Positions 1 to 5,971 of a stretch of 12,214 bases of DNA are shown in pieces. The position numbers and the translations under genes are program-made. Source of the stretch: Dehalococcoidales bacterium (GTDB lineage: Bacteria; Chloroflexota; Dehalococcoidia; Dehalococcoidales; ARS1013); the NCBI GenBank assembly GCA_030641585.1, contig DAOWHE010000003.1:1-12214 (forward strand), in the 5' to 3' direction. How positions within the stretch are numbered: position 1 is the stretch's first letter; every line of letters starts with the position of its first letter. A model generated the notes under the pieces. That model saw only the letters and a list, made by a program, of their open reading frames with translations, had not been told where the DNA came from and did not search any database.

Positions 1-54
1 GCCCTTTAGCATCTGGGCCAGCCCACTCTTTACCTTCCAGGTGCCTGTTTCCAT
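1..54 (-). CDS. pdxS: Pyridoxal 5'-phosphate synthase lyase subunit PdxS, N-terminal fragment
   Basis: The minus strand reads METGTWKVKSGLAQMLKG and then leaves the window, so only the first 18 residues are visible. This matches the start of PdxS (SNZ/YaaD family), which begins with a (G)T-x-x-x-K-x-GLAQMLKGG stretch before the first beta strand of its TIM barrel. PdxS makes PLP from ribose 5-phosphate, glyceraldehyde 3-phosphate and ammonia supplied by the glutaminase PdxT. An in-frame ATG also lies at 60-58, but the Shine-Dalgarno GAGGAG (complement of 61-66) abuts that codon and sits 6 nt before the ATG at 54, so 54 is the preferred start. The call rests on a short segment and recalled family sequence, and pdxT cannot be seen. 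Confidence 0.75.
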   Translation of the reverse strand, partial: METGTWKVKSGLAQMLKG

Positions 55-82
55 AGTCATCTCCTCACTCACAGGTAAGCTT

Positions 83-112
83 ATTTTACTATTTTTTGCC
101 GTTGCTTAGCAA
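83..112 (-). promoter_or_regulatory. Candidate sigma70-type promoter for pdxS
   Basis: Read on the minus strand there is TTGCTA (112-107), an 18-bp spacer and TAAAAT (88-83). Transcription would start near position 76, leaving a short leader that contains the GAGGAG ribosome site of pdxS. The hexamers are only moderately close to consensus. Confidence 0.4.
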
Positions 113-120
113 GAAGCCGA

Positions 121-212
121 CCTCACCCCCTTTATCCCCCTTTCCTTTTAAGGAGAGGGGGAAATAGAGAAAGAGGGGCGCTAGCGCCCCTCTTAAACAC
201 CCTTAATAGTTA
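121..212 (-). repeat. Composite intergenic palindromic repeat, copy 1
   Basis: This copy lies between rsmG and pdxS and matches copy 4 when read on the minus strand. It begins GGGTGTTTAAGAGGGGC, continues as a perfect 24-nt palindrome at 171-194 (arms AAGAGGGGCGCT and its complement), then a CCCCCTCTCCTT / AGG(A)AAGGGGG hairpin at about 135-161, and ends in GGGGGTGAGG (complement of 121-130). The palindrome follows the rsmG stop and could end rsmG transcription, but there is no clean U tract. No ORF or transposase is associated with it. Confidence 0.75.
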
Positions 213-262
213 AGATAAGGATGGAGGGAAATGTGATTCTGAAGGGACGAAGCCCATTCATA

Positions 263-874
263 TTACATGAGTGGTCTCTTCGCTGGCATACCCGGACGGC
301 GGGGGTATCGCTTGGGTGTTGGTGATACCTTATCAATTATTACCAGGTAGCGTTGGTTGGGGAACTCCTCCAGGTCAAGCCTTTTTACCTGTCTCAAGTT
401 GCCACCCAGCAGGCTGATTGCCTTGGCGGCTTGGCTTATTTCCAGGTCAATTGCTCCCTTTTTCTGAGCGATAAAGCTACCGCTAATAGCGCAGAAGGGC
501 AGTGCTAGTTCAACAAGGGCTGGTAGAGGAGCTACCGCCCGGGAGAGCACAATGTCAAACCGCTCGCGGTATTGAGTCTCGTGGGCCACCTCCTCAGCCC
601 GGCCGACCACAATCTCAACATCATCCAGCCCCAGTTTTTGCTTGAGATGGTGCAGGAAGGATGCCTTTTTAGCTGTAGCCTCAAGTAGAACCAGTTTTAT
701 AGTGGGAAAAGCAATCTTGACCGGTAATCCTGGCAGGCCGGCACCAGTGCCGACATCAATAAGGCGAGTCTCGGCATCACCTATCCGGGGTTTTAAGGCT
801 ATGGTCGCGGTGAGGGAATCAAGGAAGTGCTTTATCTGCACCTCTTCGTAGTTGGTTATAGCGGTAAGGTTCAT
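263..874 (-). CDS. rsmG: 16S rRNA (guanine-527-N7)-methyltransferase RsmG, N-terminally shortened by an amber codon
   Basis: RsmG (GidB) methylates N7 of G527 in 16S rRNA using S-adenosylmethionine. The readable ORF starts at MNLTAIT and has 203 residues. It shows KHFLDSL (residues 15-21), the SAM-binding loop DVGTGAGLPG (40-49), an acidic residue at E65 after strand 2, and the family C-terminus YPRRPGMPAKRPL. The family normally has about 35 more residues ahead of MNLT. These are present upstream in frame (LNPRQLEQFYIY, then stop, then QELLDWNQR) but are cut by TAG at 904-902. No Shine-Dalgarno precedes the ATG at 874, so any protein from it would depend on weak initiation or reinitiation 27 nt after the stop. 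The catalytic domain is intact. This is either a real nonsense mutation or a single-base sequence error. Confidence 0.9.
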   Translation of the reverse strand: MNLTAITNYEEVQIKHFLDSLTATIALKPRIGDAETRLIDVGTGAGLPGLPVKIAFPTIKLVLLEATAKKASFLHHLKQKLGLDDVEIVVGRAEEVAHETQYRERFDIVLSRAVAPLPALVELALPFCAISGSFIAQKKGAIDLEISQAAKAISLLGGNLRQVKRLDLEEFPNQRYLVIIDKVSPTPKRYPRRPGMPAKRPLM

Positions 875-991
875 TCGCTGGTTCCAGTCAAGTAGTTCTT
901 GCTAGTAAATATAAAACTGCTCAAGCTGCCTTGGATTGAGCTTTAGCCCTAATTTTCTGGCTCCAGAATTAAGGTATTCCATAGTGGTCAT
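875..991 (-). other. rsmG: Natural N-terminal coding segment of rsmG, interrupted by TAG
   Basis: Reading in the rsmG frame from ATG at 991 (or 982) gives M(TTM)EYLNSGARKLGLKLN, then PRQLEQFYIY, stop, QELLDWNQR, joining MNLTAIT without any frame shift. The stop is codon 27 counted from the ATG at 982. The family usually has an aromatic residue before the (Q/R)ELL-x-WN motif, so TAC or TAT changed to TAG is the simplest explanation. Coding quality is normal on both sides of the stop. Confidence 0.8.
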
Positions 992-1004
992 TGTAAACTG
1001 GCTA

Positions 1005-1013
1005 ATTATATCA
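1005..1013 (-). promoter_or_regulatory. Candidate extended -10 promoter for rsmG
   Basis: The minus strand reads TGATATAAT, a perfect -10 hexamer (1010-1005) with the upstream TG of an extended -10. No good -35 lies at 16-18 bp. The hexamer ends 13 nt before the ATG at 991, so the leader would be only a few nucleotides. This supports the upstream, interrupted start as the ancestral one. Confidence 0.45.
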
Positions 1014-1053
1014 CTGTTTTTGTAAACTTGAGTAGTAACTGTGGAGAGTCAAA

Positions 1054-1132
1054 AAAGACGAAACCCCTCTTACAAAACCATTCCCCCTCTCCTTTAAAGG
1101 AGAGGGGGAGCAAGGGGGTGAGGTAGATAAAA
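1054..1132 (+). repeat. Composite intergenic palindromic repeat, copy 2
   Basis: A perfect 26-nt palindrome lies at 1083-1108 (arm CCCCCTCTCCTTT and its complement). It is preceded by a decayed half of the GGCGAAGCCCCTCTT module (about 1057-1072, ACGAAACCCCTCTT) plus ACAAAACCATT. It is followed by GGGGGTGAGGTAGATAAA (1114-1131), the same right end as copy 4. It lies between the divergent rsmG and thiC genes. Confidence 0.75.
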
Positions 1133-1197
1133 TACCCAAATCACATTGTATTTCAGGCTATCTCATGTTAATATTATAAGGTAAATTTAATATATTA

Positions 1198-1286
1198 ACC
1201 GCTAGGGGTGCTCAAAAGCTGAGAGGCATTCTAGTGCCGACCCTCGGAACCTGAACTCGGTAATGCGAGCGTAGGGAAATGGCGGT
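1198..1286 (+). ncRNA. TPP riboswitch (THI-box aptamer)
   Basis: All hallmark THI-box segments are present in order: GGGGTGC (1205-1211), CTGAGA (1219-1224), ACCCT (1240-1244), ACCTGA (1249-1254), GGTAATGC (1259-1266) and GCGTAGGGAA (1269-1278). Helices can be drawn. P1 is ACCGCTA (1198-1204) with TGGCGGT (1280-1286). P2 is 1205-1209 with 1240-1244. P3 is GCT/AGC at 1210-1212 and 1217-1219. An extra stem GGCA/TGCC is at 1225-1228 and 1235-1238. P4 is CCT/AGG at 1250-1252 and 1273-1275. P5 is CTCG/CGAG at 1256-1259 and 1266-1269. The CTGAGA segment binds the pyrimidine and the GCGTAGGG side binds the pyrophosphate. It should repress thiC when thiamine pyrophosphate is plentiful. Confidence 0.95.
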
Positions 1287-1338
1287 AACTTCTGACCAAG
1301 GTCTCAAGTTAAGCCGAAGCCCTTGGTTTTATTATTAT
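1283..1338 (+). terminator. Putative riboswitch expression platform: terminator with competing antiterminator
   Basis: ACCAAGG (1295-1301) pairs with CCTTGGT (1321-1327), followed by the U-rich TTTATTATTAT, resembling an intrinsic terminator with a long 19-nt loop. A competing helix can form between CGGTAACTT (1283-1291) and AAGTTA plus CCG (1306-1311 and 1314-1316, with AG bulged). Its 5' arm reuses bases 1283-1286 of aptamer P1, so P1 and this helix exclude each other. Ligand-bound P1 would favour termination before thiC. The pairing was found by eye, without an energy calculation, and control at translation initiation remains possible. Confidence 0.55.
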
Positions 1339-1347
1339 GGGGCAGAT

Positions 1348-2646
1348 ATGACACAGCTGGAACTGGCAAAGGAAGGCATTATCTCACCACAGATGGAGCA
1401 GGTGGCCCAGCGTGAAGGGATAGCGGCTGAGGTCATCCGCCAGGGAGTGGCTAAGGGGACCATAGTAATCCCGGCCAATACCAACCATACTGGTCTTGCT
1501 CCTTGCGGCATTGGTCACGGGCTTAGAACCAAGGTAAATGCCAATATCGGCACTTCTTCTGACTTTGGCGATGCCAGCACTGAACTGGCGAAATTACAGG
1601 TTGCTACTCTAGCCGGTGCAGATGCCGTTATGGACTTATCTACCGGTGGTGATTTAGCAACTATTCGGCGCTCTATTATTGCTTCAAGTTCCCTGCCAAT
1701 CGGAACCGTGCCCATTTATCAGGCGGCGATTGAGGCGATAAACAAATATGGCACCATGGTTGAGATGACTGTCGATGACCTGTTCGCTGTAATTTCAGAA
1801 CACGCCCGCGATGGCGTTGATTTCATAACAGTTCACTGTGGTGTAACCCGCCAGGCTATCGCCCGGCTAAAGCAACAGAAGCGGGTAGCTGATATAGTAT
1901 CTCGTGGTGGTGCTTTTCTGATGGGCTGGATACTCTATAACGAACGTGAAAACCCCCTGTATGAACAATTCGACCGCCTGCTAGAGATTGCCGGCCAGTT
2001 TGATGTCACCCTGAGCCTTGGTGACGGCATGCGTCCCGGCAGTCTGGCTGATGCCACTGACCGGCCTCAGATTGAGGAACTATTAGTTCTCGGAGAGCTT
2101 GTCCAGCGGGCGCGGCAGGCCGGGGTTCAGGTCATGGTTGAAGGTCCCGGACATCTGCCCTTGAACCAGATTGAAACCAATGTAAAACTAGAGAAGTCCA
2201 TCTGTGATGGTGCTCCCTTCTATGTCCTGGGACCGCTGGTGACCGATGTGGCTGCTGGCTATGACCATATCACCGGAGCTATTGGTGGCGCTGTTGCCGC
2301 CGCCGCTGGTACCGATTTTCTGTGCTATGTGACTCCAGCCGAGCACCTATCGCTGCCTGACCCTGAGGATGTAAGGCGGGGGGTGATAGCGTCACGCATT
2401 GCCGCTCATGCCGGGGATATAGCCAAAGGGGTTAAGGGAGCTGGTGAGTGGGACAGGAAGATGTCTATGGCGCGAAAGAAGCTCAACTGGGAGGAGCAAG
2501 CCAGGCTCTCTTTAGACCCGGAGCGCTCTCGTCGGGTTCATGATAAACATACCACAGTTGGCTCGGCTTGCAGTATGTGTGGCCAGTTCTGTGCCATGGA
2601 GCTGGCGGAAAAGTATTTAGGTATCTCGGTGGCAAAGTGCCCGTGA
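1348..2646 (+). CDS. thiC: Phosphomethylpyrimidine synthase ThiC
   Basis: ThiC is a radical-SAM enzyme that rearranges aminoimidazole ribotide to hydroxymethylpyrimidine phosphate for thiamine. From the ATG at 1348 the protein has 432 residues and opens MTQLELAKEGIISPQM, the usual start of short ThiC proteins. Other family blocks are NTNHTGLAPCGIGHGLRTKVNANIGTS in the N-terminal part, DLSTGGD, FITVHCGVT, SLGDGMRPGS, VMVEGPGHLPL, FYVLGPLVTDVAAGYDHITGAIGG and YVTPAEHLSLP. The C-terminal cluster motif is CSMCGQFC, i.e. CX2CX3C, one residue tighter than the CX2CX4C of E. coli. An in-frame ATG at 1279 lies inside aptamer helix P1 and would add 23 residues encoded by the riboswitch platform, so it is rejected. 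A weak ribosome site (GGGG, 1339-1342) precedes 1348. Control is by the TPP riboswitch. Confidence 0.95.
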   Translation: MTQLELAKEGIISPQMEQVAQREGIAAEVIRQGVAKGTIVIPANTNHTGLAPCGIGHGLRTKVNANIGTSSDFGDASTELAKLQVATLAGADAVMDLSTGGDLATIRRSIIASSSLPIGTVPIYQAAIEAINKYGTMVEMTVDDLFAVISEHARDGVDFITVHCGVTRQAIARLKQQKRVADIVSRGGAFLMGWILYNERENPLYEQFDRLLEIAGQFDVTLSLGDGMRPGSLADATDRPQIEELLVLGELVQRARQAGVQVMVEGPGHLPLNQIETNVKLEKSICDGAPFYVLGPLVTDVAAGYDHITGAIGGAVAAAAGTDFLCYVTPAEHLSLPDPEDVRRGVIASRIAAHAGDIAKGVKGAGEWDRKMSMARKKLNWEEQARLSLDPERSRRVHDKHTTVGSACSMCGQFCAMELAEKYLGISVAKCP

Positions 2647-2779
2647 CTGCTTCCCCAAAACTGCTGAGGTAAGATTTTAAAGTAAGACTTAAAATGCGAT
2701 TTACTAACTGCGTCCTCTATCGCCTGAGCGGGGCTTAGCTTTTTATAGCCAAGATTAGACAGGATTTGCCTGGTAGCTC

Positions 2780-2822
2780 TTTCTATTTATTTCCCCAATT
2801 CACCTAGCGAAATAAATAGAAA
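2780..2822. promoter_or_regulatory. Perfect 14-bp inverted repeat overlapping the kinase promoter (candidate operator)
   Basis: TTTCTATTTATTTC (2780-2793) and its exact complement GAAATAAATAGAAA (2809-2822) flank a 15-nt loop. The right arm ends 5 bp before the TATAAT at 2828, so it covers the -35 to -10 interval. This position suits a repressor site. Alternatively the arms form an AU-rich hairpin at the 3' end of the thiC transcript. The stem is too AT-rich for a typical intrinsic terminator. Confidence 0.5.
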
Positions 2823-2827
2823 TTCTT

Positions 2828-2833
2828 TATAAT
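2828..2833 (+). promoter_or_regulatory. -10 element of a leaderless promoter for the P-loop kinase gene
   Basis: A perfect TATAAT ends 6 bp before the GTG at 2840. Transcription would therefore start at or next to the start codon, and no Shine-Dalgarno is present. The -35 region (TAGCGA at 2805-2810, 17-bp spacing) is poor. The layout matches that of leaderless genes in other bacteria. Confidence 0.55.
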
Positions 2834-2839
2834 CAGGGT

Positions 2840-3421
2840 GTGGAACAATCCCAACTTACAGTTGATGTTAAGAGGTTGGCCGAAAGCTTGAGGGAGCTTC
2901 CTGAGCTAGTAGCCAAGCCGGTCCTTATTGTCGTTAGTGGTTTACCTGGGACAGGAAAGTCTTACTTTTGTCGACGACTGGCTGAGAGGCTAGCGTCCAT
3001 TATCCTGGAGAGCGACGCCTTTCGCCGGGTTCTCTTCCCATCGCCAAGCTATAGTCTGGCGGAGAGCGGGCGCCTTTTTAAGGCGGTTCACCGGCTCATT
3101 AAAGAACTGCTGGGAAAGGGGGTCTCCGTTATCCTGGACGCTACCAATCTATCGGAGCGATACCGTGAGTATCTTTATAGTATTGCTGAGCGTTTGGAGG
3201 TAAAATTAATTCTGGTGCGTATTGAGGCACCGGCCTCAGTGGTAAGGGAACGGCTTAGGGCCAGGCTAGAAAACACAGAGGAGAGCTCAGACGCCGACTG
3301 GGAGGTATATCAGAAAATGAAGCACTCGGTTGACAAAATCACTCGCAAGCACTATGCCGTGGATAGTTCACGGGATATAACGCCAGTGCTGGACAAGATT
3401 ATGAGAGAGGTGAGAAGATAG
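2840..3421 (+). CDS. Predicted P-loop kinase-like ATPase (AAA_33 / zeta-toxin-like fold)
   Basis: The protein has 193 residues. After a helical lead (residues 1-25) it has a strand and Walker A, VLIVVSGLPGTGKS (28-41). Next come ESDAFRRVLFPS (57-68), a lid-like helical part, a hydrophobic strand ending in the Walker-B-like VILDATNL (97-104), and an arginine-rich segment VRERLRARLE that could act as the lid. The DATN motif and the SD after strand 2 are typical of the AAA_33 group (polynucleotide-kinase-like and zeta-toxin-like kinases), which phosphorylate small molecules, sugars or nucleic acid ends. The substrate cannot be told from sequence, and no antitoxin-like neighbour is present. The GTG start follows a TATAAT by 6 bp, indicating leaderless expression, and it ends in TAG. 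Confidence 0.8.
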   Translation: MEQSQLTVDVKRLAESLRELPELVAKPVLIVVSGLPGTGKSYFCRRLAERLASIILESDAFRRVLFPSPSYSLAESGRLFKAVHRLIKELLGKGVSVILDATNLSERYREYLYSIAERLEVKLILVRIEAPASVVRERLRARLENTEESSDADWEVYQKMKHSVDKITRKHYAVDSSRDITPVLDKIMREVRR

Positions 3422-3440
3422 ATTTAGGCGCTTTTAGTTT

Positions 3441-3545
3441 GGAGGGGGATAAAGCGGGTTCCCAGGGAAATCAAGATTTTTCTGGGTGCTTATTCTGGGG
3501 TCCCCGAAAATCTTGATTTTTGGGGCAAATTAAAGGGGGTGGGGT
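3441..3545 (+). repeat. Composite intergenic palindromic repeat, copy 3
   Basis: This copy starts GGAGGGGGATAAAGCGGGTT and holds the CCCAGGGAAATC / GATTTTTCTGGG hairpin (3461-3472 with 3475-3486), then GTGCTTATT. A second, related hairpin CCCCGAAAATC / GATTTTTGGGG follows (3502-3512 with 3515-3525), and the copy ends TTAAAGGGGGTGGGGTT. The doubled hairpin is unique among the five copies. It lies between the kinase gene and pepA and may end transcription of the former. The T runs lie inside the stems, so it is not a standard terminator. Confidence 0.7.
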
Positions 3546-3558
3546 TGATAATCAGCTA

Positions 3559-3576
3559 TATAATATGTGAAAGGAG
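3559..3576 (+). promoter_or_regulatory. Candidate -10 element and ribosome binding site of pepA
   Basis: TATAAT (3559-3564) lies just upstream of AAGGAG (3571-3576), which is 6 nt before the GTG start at 3583. No good -35 is seen, because the region at the right spacing is repeat sequence. If this -10 is used, the mRNA would start almost at the Shine-Dalgarno. The ribosome site decides in favour of the GTG at 3583. Confidence 0.45.
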
Positions 3577-3582
3577 ATTAAG

Positions 3583-5100
3583 GTGGAGATTAGAGTTATA
3601 ACCGGTGATGTTACCAAGATTGAAGCTGGCGCTATCGTGGTGAACCTCTTTGAGGGAGTAGAAAGCCTTGATGGTGATATAGCTACCGTGGATAAGGCTC
3701 TGGATGGGGCTATCTCCCAGCTTGTTAGCCAGGGTGAGATTAAGGGTAAGCTTGGCGAGATAACTGTTATTCATAGTCTGGGTAAGCTGCCGGCTGCCCG
3801 GGTGGTGATTGCCGGCTTGGGGAAGAAGCCGGAGCTAACTCTGGATAAGATTCGGGGAGTGGTAGCTGAAGCCTGTCGCCTCTTGCAAAAGAAGGGAATA
3901 GATGACGCAGCCACCGTTGTTCTGGGTGCTGGAGTGGGTGATATAACGCCCGAAAGTGCCTCTCAAACGATAACCGAGGGCGCTCTGCTTGGCCTTTACT
4001 CATTTAAAAAGCATGTAACCAAAGAGCCTGAGTATGGTGAGATTAAGCAGCTATCAATAGTTGCTACTAGTGAGGATGATGTCCATCTTTTAGAACGGGG
4101 TTGTGATGAAGGTAAGGTTCTGGCTGAGGCGGCAAAGTTGGCCCGTGATATGGTAAATGAACCGGCTAACTATATGACTCCCGGGCATATGGCTGAGGTG
4201 GCAAAGAAGCTGGCTCAAGACTACGGCCTTGAGCTTATAGTTCTTGAGCGGGAACAGATGCAACAGTTGGGCATGGGGGCACTGCTGGGTGTGGCTCAGG
4301 GGAGTGCTCAGCCGCCGAAATTTATTGTCTTAAGCTACAAGGGAAAGGGTTCTGATGAGATTGCCCTGGCTTTGGTTGGCAAGGGGATAACATTTGATTC
4401 GGGGGGTATCTCGCTAAAGCCGGGAAATAAGATGGAGGAAATGAAGGGCGATATGGCTGGCGGGGCAGCGGTGATGGCAGCAATCTCTGCTATTAGCCGG
4501 CTTAAGCCTGAGATTAATGTTACTGCTATAGTTCCAGCGGTGGAAAACCTGCCCGGCGGTCATGCCCTAAAACCGGGTGATATTCTGACCGCTATGAACG
4601 GTAAGACCATTGAAATTATATCAACCGATGCTGAGGGGCGGCTTATTGTGGCTGATGCCCTGGGTTATGCTAATAAGCTTAAGGCCAAACTAATAGTTGA
4701 TGTGGCTACCCTGACCGGAGCCTGCATAATAGCTCTGGGCAATGTATGCACTGGCGCTTTTACTACCAATCAGGAACTGGCAAATAAGGTAATTGCCGCT
4801 GGTGCCAAGACTGGCGAGCTCATCTGGCAGATGCCGATGTATGATGAGTATAAAGAACAGAACAAGAGCGATGTCGCCGATATTAAGAATGTGGGCGGCA
4901 GAAACGCTGGAGCCATAACTGCGGCTCAGTTCCTGGCTGAATTTGCTGGTGATACCCCGTGGGTTCACCTGGATATTGCTGGCACCAGCATGAGCGACAA
5001 AGAGCACAATTATCTGGCAAAAGGGGCTACCGGGGTGCCGGTACGCACCCTGGTTAACCTTGCCCTAGCTATTGCTCAGTGCCCCAGCTACCAATGCTGA
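3583..5100 (+). CDS. pepA: Cytosol aminopeptidase, leucyl aminopeptidase family M17
   Basis: This is a di-metal aminopeptidase that releases N-terminal residues from peptides, usually a cytosolic homohexamer. Its 505 residues match the family length. The N-terminal domain (about 1-160) is the variable macro-like part and the C-terminal domain is catalytic. Expected metal ligands fall at K267 (VGKGITFDSGG), D272, D290 (MKGDMAGG), D349 and E351 (STDAEGRLIVADAL). The catalytic lysine and arginine are K279 and R353. The usual NTDAEGR is STDAEGR here. It starts at GTG with the AAGGAG site 6 nt upstream. The last 32 bp overlap the 3' end of the membrane miniprotein gene on the other strand, so transcription of one may affect the other. 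Some M17 members also bind DNA, but nothing here points to that. Confidence 0.95.
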   Translation: MEIRVITGDVTKIEAGAIVVNLFEGVESLDGDIATVDKALDGAISQLVSQGEIKGKLGEITVIHSLGKLPAARVVIAGLGKKPELTLDKIRGVVAEACRLLQKKGIDDAATVVLGAGVGDITPESASQTITEGALLGLYSFKKHVTKEPEYGEIKQLSIVATSEDDVHLLERGCDEGKVLAEAAKLARDMVNEPANYMTPGHMAEVAKKLAQDYGLELIVLEREQMQQLGMGALLGVAQGSAQPPKFIVLSYKGKGSDEIALALVGKGITFDSGGISLKPGNKMEEMKGDMAGGAAVMAAISAISRLKPEINVTAIVPAVENLPGGHALKPGDILTAMNGKTIEIISTDAEGRLIVADALGYANKLKAKLIVDVATLTGACIIALGNVCTGAFTTNQELANKVIAAGAKTGELIWQMPMYDEYKEQNKSDVADIKNVGGRNAGAITAAQFLAEFAGDTPWVHLDIAGTSMSDKEHNYLAKGATGVPVRTLVNLALAIAQCPSYQC

Positions 5101-5281
5101 AAGCGATAGAGGTTAAAAGCAGAAGCGCTGCCAGCCCCCACCAGAATGCGCTGGTATAAGCGACTGTGCCAAATGTCGGCCCGCCACTGATAAATGCTGG
5201 GGCTACTTCTACCGCAGTGAGGATACCCATCACGATACCTATGACACCAAGGATACCAAAAACCAAAGCTACTACTCTCAT
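5069..5281 (-). CDS. Two-helix membrane miniprotein of unknown function
   Basis: This 70-residue protein has two hydrophobic segments, residues 4-24 (VALVFGILGVIGIVMGILTA) and about 44-64 (containing AFWWGLAALLLLTSIAFSI). They are joined by a Gly/Pro-rich loop, with a short C-terminal tail SWGTEQ. Glycines spaced through helix 1 suggest close helix packing. A strong Shine-Dalgarno AGGAGG 7 nt before the ATG shows that it is a real gene rather than a shadow of pepA, most of it lying outside pepA. It ends in TAG and overlaps the pepA 3' end by 32 bp. I do not recognise a family. The first segment is unlikely to be a cleaved signal, as no clear cleavage site follows. It is predicted to be an inner membrane protein. 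Confidence 0.75.
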   Translation of the reverse strand: MRVVALVFGILGVIGIVMGILTAVEVAPAFISGGPTFGTVAYTSAFWWGLAALLLLTSIAFSIGSWGTEQ

Positions 5282-5465
5282 TAAATGACCTCCTTTTTTT
5301 ATTTTAAGCGGTTTGGGGCGTGCTTTATTTATTTTATGCCGCAGTTCCTATATAATTTAACAGCAAGTGGATAATATCACGAATTTGGCAGGTAGTCTAT
5401 ACTTTTGTCCTTAGAAGTCAAATATTAGCACATTTTGTTAAGGATGGCTGGGTTTATCTAAAGCT

Positions 5466-5945
5466 ATGACTAGTCTGGAGCAAGAGGTTGGCAGGTTACT
5501 CCGCCAGAGGGGGCTTACCCTGGGGCTTGTTGAGTCAGCTACCGGGGGGCTCTTGTCCCACCTAGTAACCAATGTACCCGGCAGCTCGGACTACTATAAA
5601 GGGTCGGTTACTGCCTATAGTAACCAGCTCAAGACTAGTCTGGTCGAGGTGAAAGAGGATACCATCAGTAAGTATGGTGCGGTGAGCCCTCAGGTAGCTG
5701 AGGAGATGGCACAGGGTGGCAGGAGAATACTGAGTGCAGATATATGTTTGGCAGATACCGGCATTGCTGGACCTGGCGGTGCTACCCCGGGGAAACCGGT
5801 AGGCCTGTTCTACATTGGCTTATCATGTAAGGATGGAACCTGTAGCCGGAAGCACTGCTTCCAGGGAACCCGGGAGCGAAACAAGCGCCTGGCTGCTGAA
5901 GCTGCCCTGAGCTGGCTAAAAGAGTATCTTGAAAGCTTAAAATAG
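5466..5945 (+). CDS. CinA C-terminal-domain protein (nicotinamide-nucleotide amidohydrolase family, PncC-like)
   Basis: The 159 residues are a stand-alone CinA C-terminal domain without the N-terminal MoaB-like domain of full CinA. Family blocks are VESATGG (22-28), VPGSSDYYKGSVTAYSNQLK (37-56), YGAVSPQVAEEMA (70-82) and DTGIAGPGGATPGKPVG (97-113). Characterised members hydrolyse NMN to nicotinate mononucleotide and ammonia, recycling the product of NAD-consuming reactions. The usual (A/V)ESCTGG has Ala in place of Cys here, a tolerated variant as far as I recall. No Shine-Dalgarno is seen at the ATG. A TATAAT at 5351-5356 is the nearest clear upstream -10. It probably heads an operon with the Nudix gene (26-bp gap) and the flavoprotein gene. 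Activity on NMN is inferred. Confidence 0.88.
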   Translation: MTSLEQEVGRLLRQRGLTLGLVESATGGLLSHLVTNVPGSSDYYKGSVTAYSNQLKTSLVEVKEDTISKYGAVSPQVAEEMAQGGRRILSADICLADTGIAGPGGATPGKPVGLFYIGLSCKDGTCSRKHCFQGTRERNKRLAAEAALSWLKEYLESLK

Positions 5946-5971
5946 CCGTTAGAACCTGAATGGGAGTGTAA

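Noticed and set aside
642..851. Plus-strand ORF within rsmG
   Set aside because: It is antisense to a well-supported methyltransferase domain and has no ribosome site or recognisable domain.
902..904. Amber codon as pyrrolysine or genome-wide TAG reassignment
   Set aside because: At least four genes in the window use TAG as their normal stop, and no pyl genes are seen. A local mutation, suppression or sequence error is more likely.
1279..1347. N-terminal extension of ThiC starting at ATG 1279
   Set aside because: The codon is inside aptamer helix P1 and the following bases form the terminator/antiterminator. ThiC homology starts at the ATG at 1348.
2647..2779. Small gene or clear terminator after thiC
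   Set aside because: Only short, weak hairpins (for example GGCT/AGCC around 2734-2753) and no ORF with a ribosome site were seen.
2840..3421. Zeta toxin of a toxin-antitoxin pair
   Set aside because: Only the general P-loop kinase fold is supported. No small antitoxin-like ORF is adjacent.
4690..5007. Minus-strand ORF of 105 codons within pepA
   Set aside because: It lies opposite the conserved catalytic domain of pepA, so its sequence is explained by pepA codons.
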